Source: Fen731 sp964354265
GTDB taxonomy: Bacteria; Actinomycetota; Humimicrobiia; Humimicrobiales; Humimicrobiaceae
Assembly (NCBI GenBank): GCA_964354265.1
Contig: CAYGYY010000017.1
Location: 1 to 33,128 of the forward strand
DNA length: 33,128 bases
Reading direction: 5' to 3'
Shown: one piece after another, positions 6,711-15,378 of the stretch
How the letters are laid out: the number at the start of each line of letters is the position of its first letter
Numbering within the stretch: position 1 is the first letter of the stretch
Translations under genes and position numbers: made by a program
The notes under the pieces: model-generated
The model's input: the letters and a program-made list of their open reading frames with translations, nothing else
Told to the model about the DNA's origin: nothing
Database searches by the model: none

Positions 6711-8552
6711 TCATATTGCCTGCATGCTTTGGACATTCAAGCTTATCTTTATCATATTACTTACCTGGCTTGTTGATTTTTCAATATTAAAAAGTACATT
6801 GAAGACATTCCCTCTTTTAAAGGACCCTCTTAAATGGCCTGAATCCATAAAATTAAAAATTATACTTTCAAATATTTTTCCATCATTTTTAAGCCTGAAA
6901 ACTACATGCCTGTCATTCTTTAAATATAAAGGGTCACTTATAATGGTGCAGGTTCTGGCCAGGAATAAAGGTCTTGGATTTCCTATGCCGAATGGCTCAA
7001 GCCTCTCTATTTCTTTTATAAGCCCGATTTCGATATCTTTAAAGCTCAACTCCATATCATAATAATATCTCTTCCTTATAGATTCTTCACTTAACTTATT
7101 TAAAGCCTGATTTGTAATTTCCTCCTTAAAAATATCAAAATCCTTGATATCCATAGTAATCCCACATGCCTGGCTGTGCCCCCCGAACCTGGTAAAATGT
7201 TTCTTATTAATACTCAGGTTTTCATAAAGGTCAAAACCGCTGATGCTGCGCCCTGACCCTTTAAGCATATCGCCCGATTGCCTGAAAAGAATTACCGGGA
7301 TATTAAATCTTTTAACTATATCCGATGCTACTATCCCAAGGACACCCTCATTCCATGTTTGTGATTTATCAATGAAAATACGTCTATCGTGAATTATTTT
7401 TTTAAAATCATTATTCTTTAATATTTCTGTTAGAATGCGCTTTTGTATTTCCTGCCTGTCCCTGTTGAATTTATCAAGTTCATCTATGAGGCCTGATATT
7501 TCATCATATGTCGGCATTGTCTGGTTAATCCCGGCCGCTGGTTCAAGAAGAAGGTCAAGACTTCTGCGGGCGTTTTTAATCCGTCCAGAGGCATTCAGCC
7601 TGGGTGAAATGATAAAACCGATATCATATACAGTTATCTGGTCTTTATCCTCCAGGACTGTTTCTATCATTTTTCCCATTCCCGGGTTTTTTGTATTTTT
7701 CAATAGTTTTAAGCCGGCTTTAACCATTATCCTGTTTTCACCAGTTAACGGCATCAGGTCCGCAATGGTTGAAATTGCAACAAGATCCAGGATAGTTTTA
7801 AGGTAGTTTTTTGGAAAAGTTTCTTTAATTTTTTCATCCAGGTAATTCAAGATAGCGTGTATGAACTTAAAAGTCACGCCTGCACCGCTTAGATCCTTGA
7901 AAGGATACTCTGAGCCTGGAAGTTTAGGATTGATTACCATATATTTTGAAGATTCTCTGCATTTTTTCCCAAGGTTATCAGGCATGCCTGGAATGCTTTC
8001 CGGCTCTTTACGGGCATCTGCAGGTTCGTGATGGTCACAGGCTATCATATCCGGGTTTTTGGTGTCTGATTCTATAAAATCAATTACTTCAATTGCATTT
8101 GTACCGCAATCTACACAGATAATAAGGTCATATTTTTTACGGGCTGATATTTCTTTTACAAATCCAAGATTAATATCATAACCTTCCTCAAACCTGTCGG
8201 GTATATAGCATTCGACCTGGGTATTTCCAAAAAGCTTTTTCAGGAAATTATGCAGTATTGCAGTGCTGACAATGCCGTCTGTATCATAATCCCCGAATAT
8301 TATAACCCGTTCATTGTTTTCGATAGCTCTTTTAATGCGTAAAACAGCATTATTCATATTTGGCAATAGAAACGGATCATGAAGGTCTTTAAATGCAGGG
8401 GTCAAAAAAGAAAAGACCTGTTCTTCTTTAAGAATACCTTTGTTTGCAAGAAGCTGAATTACAACTCTATTTTCAGAGTACTTTTTTATTGGGGCGTCAT
8501 CAAAATCAGTGTTTTGAATACTTATCCAGTTTTTTTCAATGTCTGATGACAT
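6711..8552 (-). CDS. recJ: Single-stranded-DNA-specific exonuclease RecJ
   Basis: A 613-residue DHH-superfamily 5'-3' nuclease acting in recombination and repair in the cytoplasm. Phosphoesterase motifs are present: FGDYDTDG at 86-93, Asp148 in VDCGTNA, DHH at 173-175, and the glycine/histidine motif GGHSQACG in the DHHA1 domain (about residue 450-460). A C-terminal OB-like region follows. Length is near the family norm of about 570 with a modest excess. Part of the excess is an extra charged segment of roughly 25-30 residues between DHH and INPK (about 176-207). The ATG at 8550-8552 lies five bases after the secF stop and lacks a clear Shine-Dalgarno sequence, so it probably relies on coupled translation. 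The order secD-secF-recJ-rel is widely conserved. Confidence 0.95.
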   Translation of the reverse strand: MSSDIEKNWISIQNTDFDDAPIKKYSENRVVIQLLANKGILKEEQVFSFLTPAFKDLHDPFLLPNMNNAVLRIKRAIENNERVIIFGDYDTDGIVSTAILHNFLKKLFGNTQVECYIPDRFEEGYDINLGFVKEISARKKYDLIICVDCGTNAIEVIDFIESDTKNPDMIACDHHEPADARKEPESIPGMPDNLGKKCRESSKYMVINPKLPGSEYPFKDLSGAGVTFKFIHAILNYLDEKIKETFPKNYLKTILDLVAISTIADLMPLTGENRIMVKAGLKLLKNTKNPGMGKMIETVLEDKDQITVYDIGFIISPRLNASGRIKNARRSLDLLLEPAAGINQTMPTYDEISGLIDELDKFNRDRQEIQKRILTEILKNNDFKKIIHDRRIFIDKSQTWNEGVLGIVASDIVKRFNIPVILFRQSGDMLKGSGRSISGFDLYENLSINKKHFTRFGGHSQACGITMDIKDFDIFKEEITNQALNKLSEESIRKRYYYDMELSFKDIEIGLIKEIERLEPFGIGNPRPLFLARTCTIISDPLYLKNDRHVVFRLKNDGKIFESIIFNFMDSGHLRGSFKRGNVFNVLFNIEKSTSQVSNMIKISLNVQSMQAI

Positions 8553-8557
8553 GACAT

Positions 8558-9496
8558 TTATTTTTTATATCTTGGAAACTTGTTGTTCCATGAAACCAGG
8601 ATTTGCGGACCAATAAATATTGAAGAAAAGCTTCCTGATATTATTCCTATAAAGAGACCGAAAGCAAAATCCTTAAGTGTCTGGTTTCCGATTATCAAAA
8701 GGACGATTATAGGAAAAAGAGTTGTTGCAACTGTACCAAGCGAACGCACCAGCGTCTTGTTCACTGAATAATTGACAATATCAATAAATCCGTCTCTTTT
8801 ATTTATCCTTAATTCTTCACGTACCCTGTCAAATATTATAATTGCATCACTTAATGAATACCCGAGAATAGTCAGTATTACGGCTAACGTGGTTGTATTA
8901 AATTCGCGGAAAGTTATCGCATAAAAACTTAATATTATCAGGATATCATGCAGCAATTCCATTATTACCACAACTGCAAACCTTACCGCAAATCTTATCC
9001 AGACATATATAAGTATCCCCGCTATGCTTATAGCAACAGCAATCAGCATGTTTCTTGTAATGGTCTGTGAAAAACCTGCAGCAACATTCCTGTCCTGTAC
9101 AAGAGGTTGCTCTATGCCGATTTCCCTGTCCAGCGAATCCAGTATGAGAGTTTTCTGTTCATCTGTAAGAGGTGTAGTCCTTATTATAAACTGGTCAGTA
9201 TCAGTACTCTGAAGGATTGCATTTCCATACCCGATGTCGTCCATTATATTCCTGAGGTCATTTACGGAGACATTCTTTGTGAATTTTACCTCTATAAGGT
9301 TACCCCCAAGGAAATCTATGCCAAAATTGAAGCCCCTGGTCAAAAAAAATACAAGGCCTACAAGTATAAAGGTTAGCGAAATTATAGCAGCAAACTTACT
9401 TTTTCTTACAAAATCAAATCTGTAGTTTCTTTCACCAAGGATAACAGGTTCAACAGTTTTTTCGATTTTTTTAGGGATTTTTTTACGGTTAGCCAA
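8558..9496 (-). CDS. secF: Protein translocase subunit SecF
   Basis: A 312-residue inner-membrane RND-type subunit that works with SecD and YajC to use the proton motive force in Sec export. An N-terminal cytoplasmic tail is followed by TM1 (about 35-52), the periplasm-side motif FNFGIDFLGGNLIEVKF, then five helices including the conserved GYSLSDAIIIFDRVREE segment. This is one complete six-helix SecF, not a SecDF fusion. It starts at TTG (9494-9496) directly after the secD stop, with GGAGAAA positioned as the ribosome-binding site inside the end of secD. Strict coupling with secD keeps the two subunits stoichiometric. Confidence 0.97.
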   Translation of the reverse strand: MANRKKIPKKIEKTVEPVILGERNYRFDFVRKSKFAAIISLTFILVGLVFFLTRGFNFGIDFLGGNLIEVKFTKNVSVNDLRNIMDDIGYGNAILQSTDTDQFIIRTTPLTDEQKTLILDSLDREIGIEQPLVQDRNVAAGFSQTITRNMLIAVAISIAGILIYVWIRFAVRFAVVVIMELLHDILIILSFYAITFREFNTTTLAVILTILGYSLSDAIIIFDRVREELRINKRDGFIDIVNYSVNKTLVRSLGTVATTLFPIIVLLIIGNQTLKDFAFGLFIGIISGSFSSIFIGPQILVSWNNKFPRYKK

Positions 9497-10780
9497 TTAT
9501 TTCTCCTTTACCGCCTTTGGAGCCTGTGTAACTTTTGGTAGTTTTATCCCTACAAATCCCGGTGTGATTACTCTTGTATCGACGATTAAAAATAGGATAG
9601 CTCGTATAAGCACGATAGCTGTAAACATGCTTATTATAACACCAATCGCAAGCGTTACAGCAAAACCCCTGATAGGGCCTGTTCCAAACCTGAACAATGC
9701 TGCTGCCGTAATAAGGGTCGTTATATTTGAGTCAATGATTGCTTTCAGGGCGTTCCTGAAACCCTCATGAAAAGATGCATATTTGCTCTTTCCCTTTAGC
9801 ATTTCTTCTCTTATCCTGGAAAAGATAAGGACATTTGCATCAACTGCAATACCTATCGTCAATACAACACCTGCAATGCCAGGCAGGGTGACAGGTGTTT
9901 TAAGAGCAGCAAGAATACCCCAGAATATGATTATATAACATGTAAGTCCTATAATAGATATTAGTCCCAAGCCGCGGTACATCACTACCATAAATACTGC
10001 TACAAGGATAAACCCGATTATGCCTGCAAGAATGCTTTGCTGCAGCGAATCCTGCCCGAGTGTTGGACCTATCGTCTGGCTCTCCTGAATCTCCAGGTTT
10101 ACAGGCAATGCCCCTGTCTGAAGCACCAGGGCAATATCCTTTGCTTCATCAAGAGAGTCTATTCCTGTAATCACAGCATCACCGGAGATAGCCTGCTGGA
10201 TCCTGGGGGCAGACCGCATCTCTCCATCAAGCACAATTGCAAGCTGCGCTCCTACGTTTTCTGAAGTTATTTTTTCAAATTGCTGGGTGCCCTCTTCGGT
10301 AAAAGCCATCGATACGACTATCTGTCCGTTTGGATCGTAGCCAGCCTGCGCTTTTGAAAGCTTGTCGCCTGTCATGAGAGTGGGTCCAAATACAGGATTA
10401 CCTTCTTCGTCTACTGATTCAAGGATCTTGAATTCCAGTTGAGCAGTTTTGCCTATTATATCTATTGCCCTTTCAGGGTCGTCCACACCCGGCAGCTGGA
10501 TAATTATATTCCTGTTATAGTCCCTGGTAACAAGCGGCTCAGATATTCCAAGCTTATCGATCCTGTTAAGGATTATCAGCTGGGCTTTTTCTATAGCCTC
10601 ATCACTGACTTCTTCTGCTCCAGTCTCAACCGGTTTAAGTATTATCTGGGTTCCGCCTTCAAGATCAAGGCCAAGTTTTATAGAATTCTGGACACCGCTG
10701 GAAAAAATAAAGTAAAAACAAACACCTATTATGATTGCAAAAATCACTATTACTATAATATTGCTAAGCTTGCTTCTCAT
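9497..10780 (-). CDS. secD: Protein translocase subunit SecD
   Basis: A 427-residue compact SecD. TM1 is at about 7-28, followed by the D1 motif LGLDLEGGTQIILKP at about 37-51. The P1 extracytoplasmic region includes LGISEPLVTR and IIIQLPGVDDPERA. Five further helices follow, containing GIAVDANVLIFSRIREEM. Length matches the short SecD of Gram-positive and deep-branching bacteria rather than the 615-residue E. coli form. The ATG at 10778-10780 has an AGG-containing weak Shine-Dalgarno sequence. The 70-base gap after yajC holds a possible promoter (10810-10839). SecD, SecF and YajC together form the accessory complex of the SecYEG channel. Confidence 0.97.
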   Translation of the reverse strand: MRSKLSNIIVIVIFAIIIGVCFYFIFSSGVQNSIKLGLDLEGGTQIILKPVETGAEEVSDEAIEKAQLIILNRIDKLGISEPLVTRDYNRNIIIQLPGVDDPERAIDIIGKTAQLEFKILESVDEEGNPVFGPTLMTGDKLSKAQAGYDPNGQIVVSMAFTEEGTQQFEKITSENVGAQLAIVLDGEMRSAPRIQQAISGDAVITGIDSLDEAKDIALVLQTGALPVNLEIQESQTIGPTLGQDSLQQSILAGIIGFILVAVFMVVMYRGLGLISIIGLTCYIIIFWGILAALKTPVTLPGIAGVVLTIGIAVDANVLIFSRIREEMLKGKSKYASFHEGFRNALKAIIDSNITTLITAAALFRFGTGPIRGFAVTLAIGVIISMFTAIVLIRAILFLIVDTRVITPGFVGIKLPKVTQAPKAVKEK

Positions 10781-10809
10781 TAATAACCTGTGACCATCCT
10801 GTGAGTCTA

Positions 10810-10839
10810 GTTATAGTATTGATTTTTAAATAAATCCAA
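10810..10839 (-). promoter_or_regulatory. Possible promoter for secDF
   Basis: On the minus strand, TTGGAT (10834-10839), an 18-base spacer and TATAAC (10810-10815) lie in the yajC-secD gap, giving a leader of about 20-25 nt before the secD ATG. It could let secDF be transcribed apart from yajC. The match is moderate. Confidence 0.3.
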
Positions 10840-10850
10840 AAAAATTTAAA

Positions 10851-11300
10851 CTACATTTTGTTTTGGGTTTCAACAGTGCCCTGGGTGGTTACTACCCTTG
10901 CTATTGCGCTTTTAGCTATCTTAACATCTACTCCACCCGCAATAGTGATTATTATAGTATCATCCCTGACGTCTTTTATCCTTCCATAAAACCCGCCTAT
11001 TGTTACTATCTCGTCTCCCCTTTTCAGGCTGCCCATAAGGTCCTGCGCTTTCTTTGATCTCGTCCTTTGTGGCCTGATAAGAAGGAAATAGAATGCAACT
11101 CCAAGCACTACCAGCCATATCCAGGTACCATAGCTTGCAAAAAGACCCTGCCATCCGGTAGGGGGTTCTGTTGTTGTAGTCACTCCGCCTGCGCCCGTCG
11201 TTTGTGCTGTAGGGAAAAGGCCTGTGCATCCAGCCATTACTGCAATAAGACCCACCGCAATAATGCATACAAGAATTATTGAAATAACTTTCTTTGACAT
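10851..11300 (-). CDS. yajC: YajC-family translocase subunit with an extra N-terminal lipoprotein-like signal
   Basis: The start ATG at 11298-11300 follows AGGAG about ten bases upstream; a longer frame back to 11357 lacks such a site. The 149-residue product has a hydrophobic segment (5-23) ending in V-M-A-G-C, with Cys25 in lipobox position. A Thr/Gly/Pro-rich linker (26-48) comes next. A second helix (about 60-76), LLIRPQ and the basic RTRSKK lead into the conserved YajC core SLKRGDEIVTIGGFYGRI at 91-108. Ordinary YajC is about 90-110 residues with just one N-terminal helix, so the first 55 residues are an unusual addition. It probably assists SecDF. If the lipobox is used, Cys25 would be lipidated outside the membrane; this is inferred, not certain, because Met at -3 is atypical. 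Confidence 0.9.
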   Translation of the reverse strand: MSKKVISIILVCIIAVGLIAVMAGCTGLFPTAQTTGAGGVTTTTEPPTGWQGLFASYGTWIWLVVLGVAFYFLLIRPQRTRSKKAQDLMGSLKRGDEIVTIGGFYGRIKDVRDDTIIITIAGGVDVKIAKSAIARVVTTQGTVETQNKM

Positions 11301-11363
11301 TAAAATATCACTCCTAATTGTATTTTTAATAAATAATTGGTAATAATTTCCAATCAAATACTA

Positions 11364-11393
11364 CTATTATTAACATTTTCAGAAAATTTGCAA
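11364..11393 (-). promoter_or_regulatory. Possible yajC promoter with a palindromic spacer
   Basis: On the minus strand TTGCAA (11388-11393) and TAATAG (11364-11369) are separated by 18 bases. The spacer contains a perfect palindrome, ATTTTC-T-GAAAAT (11375-11387), that could be an operator. The surrounding tgt-yajC gap (11301-11453) is very AT-rich with no other recognisable element. Confidence 0.3.
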
Positions 11394-11453
11394 TGTTTTT
11401 TTATAAGTTTTGAAATAAGGAAATCTTATTAAAAATAAATTGCGTAATCCTTT

Positions 11454-12587
11454 TTAAGCCGTGCCATTTTTATAATCATTTATAAAATCCAGCCTGAATT
11501 TTTCAAACTTATCTTCGATGATTGCTTTTCTTGAAGAATCTACAAGGTCAAATATGAACTGCAGGTTGTGTATAGTTAAAAGTATAGAAGAAAGTATCTC
11601 CCTGCTCTTATAAATATGTTTCAGGTAAGCTCTTGAATAATTTTTACAGGTCATGCATCCGCAATTCATATCCAATGGCCCAAAATCATCTGAATATTTT
11701 TTATTCTTAATATTTATCTTGCCACTTTTTGTAAAAGCGCTTCCCATCCGGGAAATCCTTGTGGGCATTACACAGTCAAACATATCAACGCCACAATGTA
11801 TCGCATCTATTATTCCAACAGGATCTCCCAGACCCATGAAGTAGAAAGGTTTATTTTTATCAATATATCCTGATGAATATGCAAGGATATCCATAGTCAG
11901 GTCCCTGTCCTCACCAACGCTTAACCCTCCTATTGCGATTCCTTCGAAATCCATTCCTGATATGGCTTCCGCACAAAACCTTCTGATATCCTTTACAAAA
12001 CCACCCTGGATTATTCCAAATACCTTTAAATCGCTTCCATTTTCCCGTTTGATCCTGTTTCTTGTTTTCAGGGAAATTTCAGCCCAATTAAGCGTCCTTT
12101 CCGCAGCCTGCCTTGTATATGCCACATCGGTTGTGTAAGGAATGCATTCATCTAGTACCATCATTATATCTGACCCCATTTCTGCCTGCATCCTTATAGC
12201 GCTGTCAGGGGTAAAAAAATGCGTTGAGCCATCAATAACAGATTTAAACTGTACACCTTCATCCATAATCCGCCTGATGCTGTCCAGGCTGAAAACCTGG
12301 AAACCGCCACTGTCTGTTAAAATGCTGCTGTTCCAGTTCATAAAACTATGCAGGCCCCCAGCTTTTTTTAATAGTTCTATCCCAGGCTGCAGATAAAGGT
12401 GATAAAGATTTGCCAGTATTATATTGCAGCCCATATCTTTCAGTTGCTGCTGGGTTATAGCCTTGACTGTAGCTTTAGTGCCGACAGGCATAAAAACAGG
12501 GGTATTAATTACACTTCTTCCGGTCGCGAGCTGCCCTGCCCTTGCAGAAGTATTTTTGTCTTTTTTTATGATACTGAAAAAACTCAC
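11454..12587 (-). CDS. tgt: tRNA-guanine(34) transglycosylase
   Basis: A 377-residue TIM-barrel enzyme that swaps guanine 34 for preQ1 in tRNAs with GUN anticodons. Asp92 in TDSGGFQVFS and the nucleophile Asp271 in FDCVMPTR are present. The substrate loop GGLSVGE is at 220-226. The zinc site is Cys309, Cys311, Cys314 and His340 (CGCMTC...TIHN). After MPTR the sequence is ISRMG instead of the common NARNG, a tolerated variation. The start is GTG at 12585-12587, with AAGGA seven bases upstream. It lies 29 bases after queA, forming the usual queA-tgt queuosine pair, so the cell either makes or salvages preQ1. Confidence 0.97.
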   Translation of the reverse strand: MSFFSIIKKDKNTSARAGQLATGRSVINTPVFMPVGTKATVKAITQQQLKDMGCNIILANLYHLYLQPGIELLKKAGGLHSFMNWNSSILTDSGGFQVFSLDSIRRIMDEGVQFKSVIDGSTHFFTPDSAIRMQAEMGSDIMMVLDECIPYTTDVAYTRQAAERTLNWAEISLKTRNRIKRENGSDLKVFGIIQGGFVKDIRRFCAEAISGMDFEGIAIGGLSVGEDRDLTMDILAYSSGYIDKNKPFYFMGLGDPVGIIDAIHCGVDMFDCVMPTRISRMGSAFTKSGKINIKNKKYSDDFGPLDMNCGCMTCKNYSRAYLKHIYKSREILSSILLTIHNLQFIFDLVDSSRKAIIEDKFEKFRLDFINDYKNGTA

Positions 12588-12616
12588 TGGAATGTCCTTG
12601 CACGTTAGCTATAAAA

Positions 12617-13630
12617 TCAATAAATAAGCATACAATCCCCAAAGCTGAAAAACCTGTAATTTTCATTTTTTGCCACTTCATATGCTCTCATGATATTTTC
12701 CCTTCCTGTAAAAGCGCTGACCATTATTAGAAGGGTTGAAAATGGCAGATGGAAATTCGTTATCAATGCATCAACAGTTTTGAACTTATAACCAGGATAA
12801 ATATAAAGAGAGGTGCTTCCCGAAGAGCCCTTGATTAAACCATCTGCTGAAGAAACAGTTTCAAGCACCCTGGTTGCAGTTGTCCCTACGGCAATCACAC
12901 GTCCGCCACTTTTTTTTGCTTCCCTTATCTTTGAAGCTTCTTCCTCGCTTAAATAATACTTCTCACTGTGAATAACATGTTCTTCTATATTAGGTTCGAC
13001 TACAGGCCTAAATGTATCAAGCCCTATATCAAGACAAAGCCTGGCAAACTCAATTCCTTTTTCTTTAATGTCTGCTATCAAATCTTCAGTAAAATGAAAC
13101 CCTGCAGTAGGTGCTGCTGCTGAACCGTTTTTTTCTGCATATATTGTCTGGTACTGTTCTTCAGTTATATCTTCATTTTTTATGTAAGGAGGCAATGGAA
13201 CCTTTCCATATTCTTTAATGATTTCTTTGACATCGGAGCAAAACTTAATAATTGCCTTTCCATAATCAAGTTTTTCAAAGACATCATAATAATACTTGCC
13301 AATCAGGACCCTCTCTTTTTCCCTTATCCTTTTGGAAGGTTTAAGTAATACAAGGTAATAATCATATGGAAGGCTTTGAAGAATAAAGCATTCTATCCTT
13401 GCCCCCGTTTTTTCCTTAATACCTATAAGCCTGCATTTTTCTACCCTGCTTTCATTTATGACCAGGATATCCCCGCTATTCAGATAATTTTTAAGATTAT
13501 AGAAAATATCATGTCTTATATTACCTGTTTGCCTGTTTAGGAGAAGGAGTTTTGAGTGATCCCTTTGTTCCAGGGGTTTTTGGGCAATAAATCTTTCCGG
13601 AAGTTCATAGTAGAATTGTTCTATTTTCAT
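12617..13630 (-). CDS. queA: S-adenosylmethionine:tRNA ribosyltransferase-isomerase
   Basis: A 337-residue QueA that transfers and isomerises the ribosyl group of SAM onto preQ1-tRNA, giving epoxyqueuosine. Conserved features include the N-terminal YELPERFIAQKPLEQRDHSK (6-25), a central PPYI segment, AAPTAGFHFTEDL (about 171-183), VIAVGTTATRVLE and TNFHLPFSTLLIMVSAFTG near the end. Length is typical (about 340). The ATG at 13628-13630 lies 11 bases after ruvB. It acts just after Tgt in the pathway; epoxyqueuosine reductase is not in the window. Confidence 0.97.
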   Translation of the reverse strand: MKIEQFYYELPERFIAQKPLEQRDHSKLLLLNRQTGNIRHDIFYNLKNYLNSGDILVINESRVEKCRLIGIKEKTGARIECFILQSLPYDYYLVLLKPSKRIREKERVLIGKYYYDVFEKLDYGKAIIKFCSDVKEIIKEYGKVPLPPYIKNEDITEEQYQTIYAEKNGSAAAPTAGFHFTEDLIADIKEKGIEFARLCLDIGLDTFRPVVEPNIEEHVIHSEKYYLSEEEASKIREAKKSGGRVIAVGTTATRVLETVSSADGLIKGSSGSTSLYIYPGYKFKTVDALITNFHLPFSTLLIMVSAFTGRENIMRAYEVAKNENYRFFSFGDCMLIY

Positions 13631-13641
13631 TGCAGTTTTAC

Positions 13642-14784
13642 CTAAAACAGCCTTCTATCGGGTTTATTATGTTCCTGAGAATCCTGATGTCTATCAACAC
13701 CAAGATGTCTGAATGCAAGATCGGTTGCCATCCTGCCTTTTGAAGTTCTTTTAATAAAACCGAGCTGTATAAGAAAAGGCTCATAGACGTCCTCTACGGT
13801 GTCCACTTCTTCACCTATTGAGACTGCTATGGTACCAACGCCTACAGGGCCGCCGTCAAACTTATTGACTATCGTGTGAAGTATTTTTTTGTCTATTACA
13901 TCAAGACCCAGTATATCTATATCAAGTTTTGTAAGAGCTCCATCTGCTACCTCTCCCGTAATGTTACCGTTTTCAAACATCAGGGCATAGTCCCTTACCC
14001 TTTTTAAAAGCCTGTTTGCAATCCTTGGAGTGCCTCTTGACCTCCTGGCAATTGCATCTGCGCCTTCATCAGTTATTTTCATATCCAGGATAGAAGCGGA
14101 CCTCTTTATTATTTTTTTTATACTCTCAATATTATAATAATCAAGCCTCAAGTGCACACCGAACCTGTCGCGCAGTGGGGCAGCTATAAGTCCTATCCTT
14201 GTAGTTGCGCCTATGATAGTAAAAGGCGCTATATCTATCCTTATGGAGCGGGCAGAGGGTCCTTTCCCTATTATTATATCCAGCTTATAATCTTCCATTA
14301 CAGGATAAAGGACTTCTTCTATCGCTCTGTTCAGTCTATGCATTTCGTCAATGAAAAGGACATCAAGTTTTTCAAGGTTTGTAAGTATTGCTGCAAGATC
14401 TCCCGCCCTTTCGATTGCAGGACCGCTGGTGATCTTAAAATTCACGCCCAATTCATTCGCAATAATTTCTGCAAGACAGGTTTTGCCCAGGCCGGGGGGC
14501 CCGGATAGTATGACATGATCTAAAGATTCGCTTCTTTTTTTTGCAGAATTTATAAAAATCTTCAAATTCTCTATGATTTTTTCCTGGCCGATAAAATCCG
14601 AAAAATACCTTGGCCTCAGGCTCTTTTCAAGCTCTGAATCTTCATTCTTGAATTTTGGTGTTATAAAACTTGCTTCTTCTTCAAGTGATTTAGCAGTATC
14701 CGGCTCCCCGGGACCATCAATATAATCATCTGCGGCTTCATCCTTATATGTTTCTTTATTTATCTCTAAATCAAAATCATCCAT
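13642..14784 (-). CDS. ruvB: Holliday junction branch-migration ATPase RuvB
   Basis: A 380-residue AAA+ motor that drives branch migration with RuvA. Walker A is GPPGLGKT at 95-102, Walker B LFIDEMHR at 143-150, sensor 1 GATTR at 192-196 and the arginine finger region PLRDRFG near 203-209. A C-terminal winged helix ends in GRMATDLAFRHLG. The canonical domain begins at LEKSLRPRYFSDFIGQEKI (about 52-70). The first 50 residues are an extra, strongly acidic and probably disordered tail, about 25-30 longer than most homologues. The ATG at 14782-14784 shares one base with the ruvA stop (TAATG), so RuvA and RuvB are translationally coupled. Confidence 0.97.
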   Translation of the reverse strand: MDDFDLEINKETYKDEAADDYIDGPGEPDTAKSLEEEASFITPKFKNEDSELEKSLRPRYFSDFIGQEKIIENLKIFINSAKKRSESLDHVILSGPPGLGKTCLAEIIANELGVNFKITSGPAIERAGDLAAILTNLEKLDVLFIDEMHRLNRAIEEVLYPVMEDYKLDIIIGKGPSARSIRIDIAPFTIIGATTRIGLIAAPLRDRFGVHLRLDYYNIESIKKIIKRSASILDMKITDEGADAIARRSRGTPRIANRLLKRVRDYALMFENGNITGEVADGALTKLDIDILGLDVIDKKILHTIVNKFDGGPVGVGTIAVSIGEEVDTVEDVYEPFLIQLGFIKRTSKGRMATDLAFRHLGVDRHQDSQEHNKPDRRLF

Positions 14785-15374
14785 TACATTCCCTTTAAAG
14801 CTATTTTAAGGATGTCTTCAGTCTTATTTTCCAGAAGTATGCTTACATTTATTTTCTTAAGGACATCATTTATTTCCTGGTTGCTGTAACCAAGAGTTTT
14901 TAATGCCTGCTTTACTTCCGATATCTTTTCATTTTCCATAAAGGCGCCCCCTAAAACAATTCCTGTATCACTTTCTTCCAGCCTGTCCCTCAACTCGACA
15001 ATCATTCTTTCCGCCAGCTTCTTCCCTATGCCTGGAATTCTACGTATAAGGTCCACTTCCTTTTTAATTATTATACGCTTCATTTCATCCGCAGAATATA
15101 TTGAAAGAGCGCTTAATGCTATCTTTATTGATATTCCTGGTACTCCGGACAGTTTCAGGAACAGGTCTTTTTCTCCAAGGCTAGAAAAGCCAATTAGCCT
15201 AATGTCATCCTCCCTGAGGTGCGTATGGATATCCAGGGAAACCATCTCGCCCGCATCTGGCAATTTCTCAAAAGTCCGGCTTGAAATCAGTACTTCAAAT
15301 CCTACTCCTGAAGTCTCTATAATCACTGATGTGGGAAGTTTTTCAGACAGTTTTCCTGTTAATTTTGCTATCAT
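14784..15374 (-). CDS. ruvA: Holliday junction DNA helicase subunit RuvA
   Basis: A 196-residue junction-binding protein of normal length. The N-terminal OB fold (1-62) leads to two helix-hairpin-helix motifs, LSGVPGISIKIALSALS (about 75-91) and RRIPGIGKKLAERMIVELRD (about 110-129). A flexible linker and the C-terminal RuvB-contact domain (about 148-196, LKTLGYSNQEINDVL) follow. It targets RuvB rings to four-way junctions in recombination and fork repair. The ATG at 15372-15374 is four bases beyond the ruvC stop. The complete ruvCAB set is contiguous. Confidence 0.96.
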   Translation of the reverse strand: MIAKLTGKLSEKLPTSVIIETSGVGFEVLISSRTFEKLPDAGEMVSLDIHTHLREDDIRLIGFSSLGEKDLFLKLSGVPGISIKIALSALSIYSADEMKRIIIKKEVDLIRRIPGIGKKLAERMIVELRDRLEESDTGIVLGGAFMENEKISEVKQALKTLGYSNQEINDVLKKINVSILLENKTEDILKIALKGM

Positions 15375-15378
15375 TTTA

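Noticed and set aside
10960..11268. 102-codon minus-strand frame overlapping yajC
   Set aside because: Lies in a different frame of the well-supported yajC gene and has a low-complexity, unlikely composition.
11301..11357. Longer YajC starting at 11357
   Set aside because: The extra 19 residues are polar, precede a signal-like segment and lack a ribosome-binding site, whereas ATG 11300 has AGGAG upstream.
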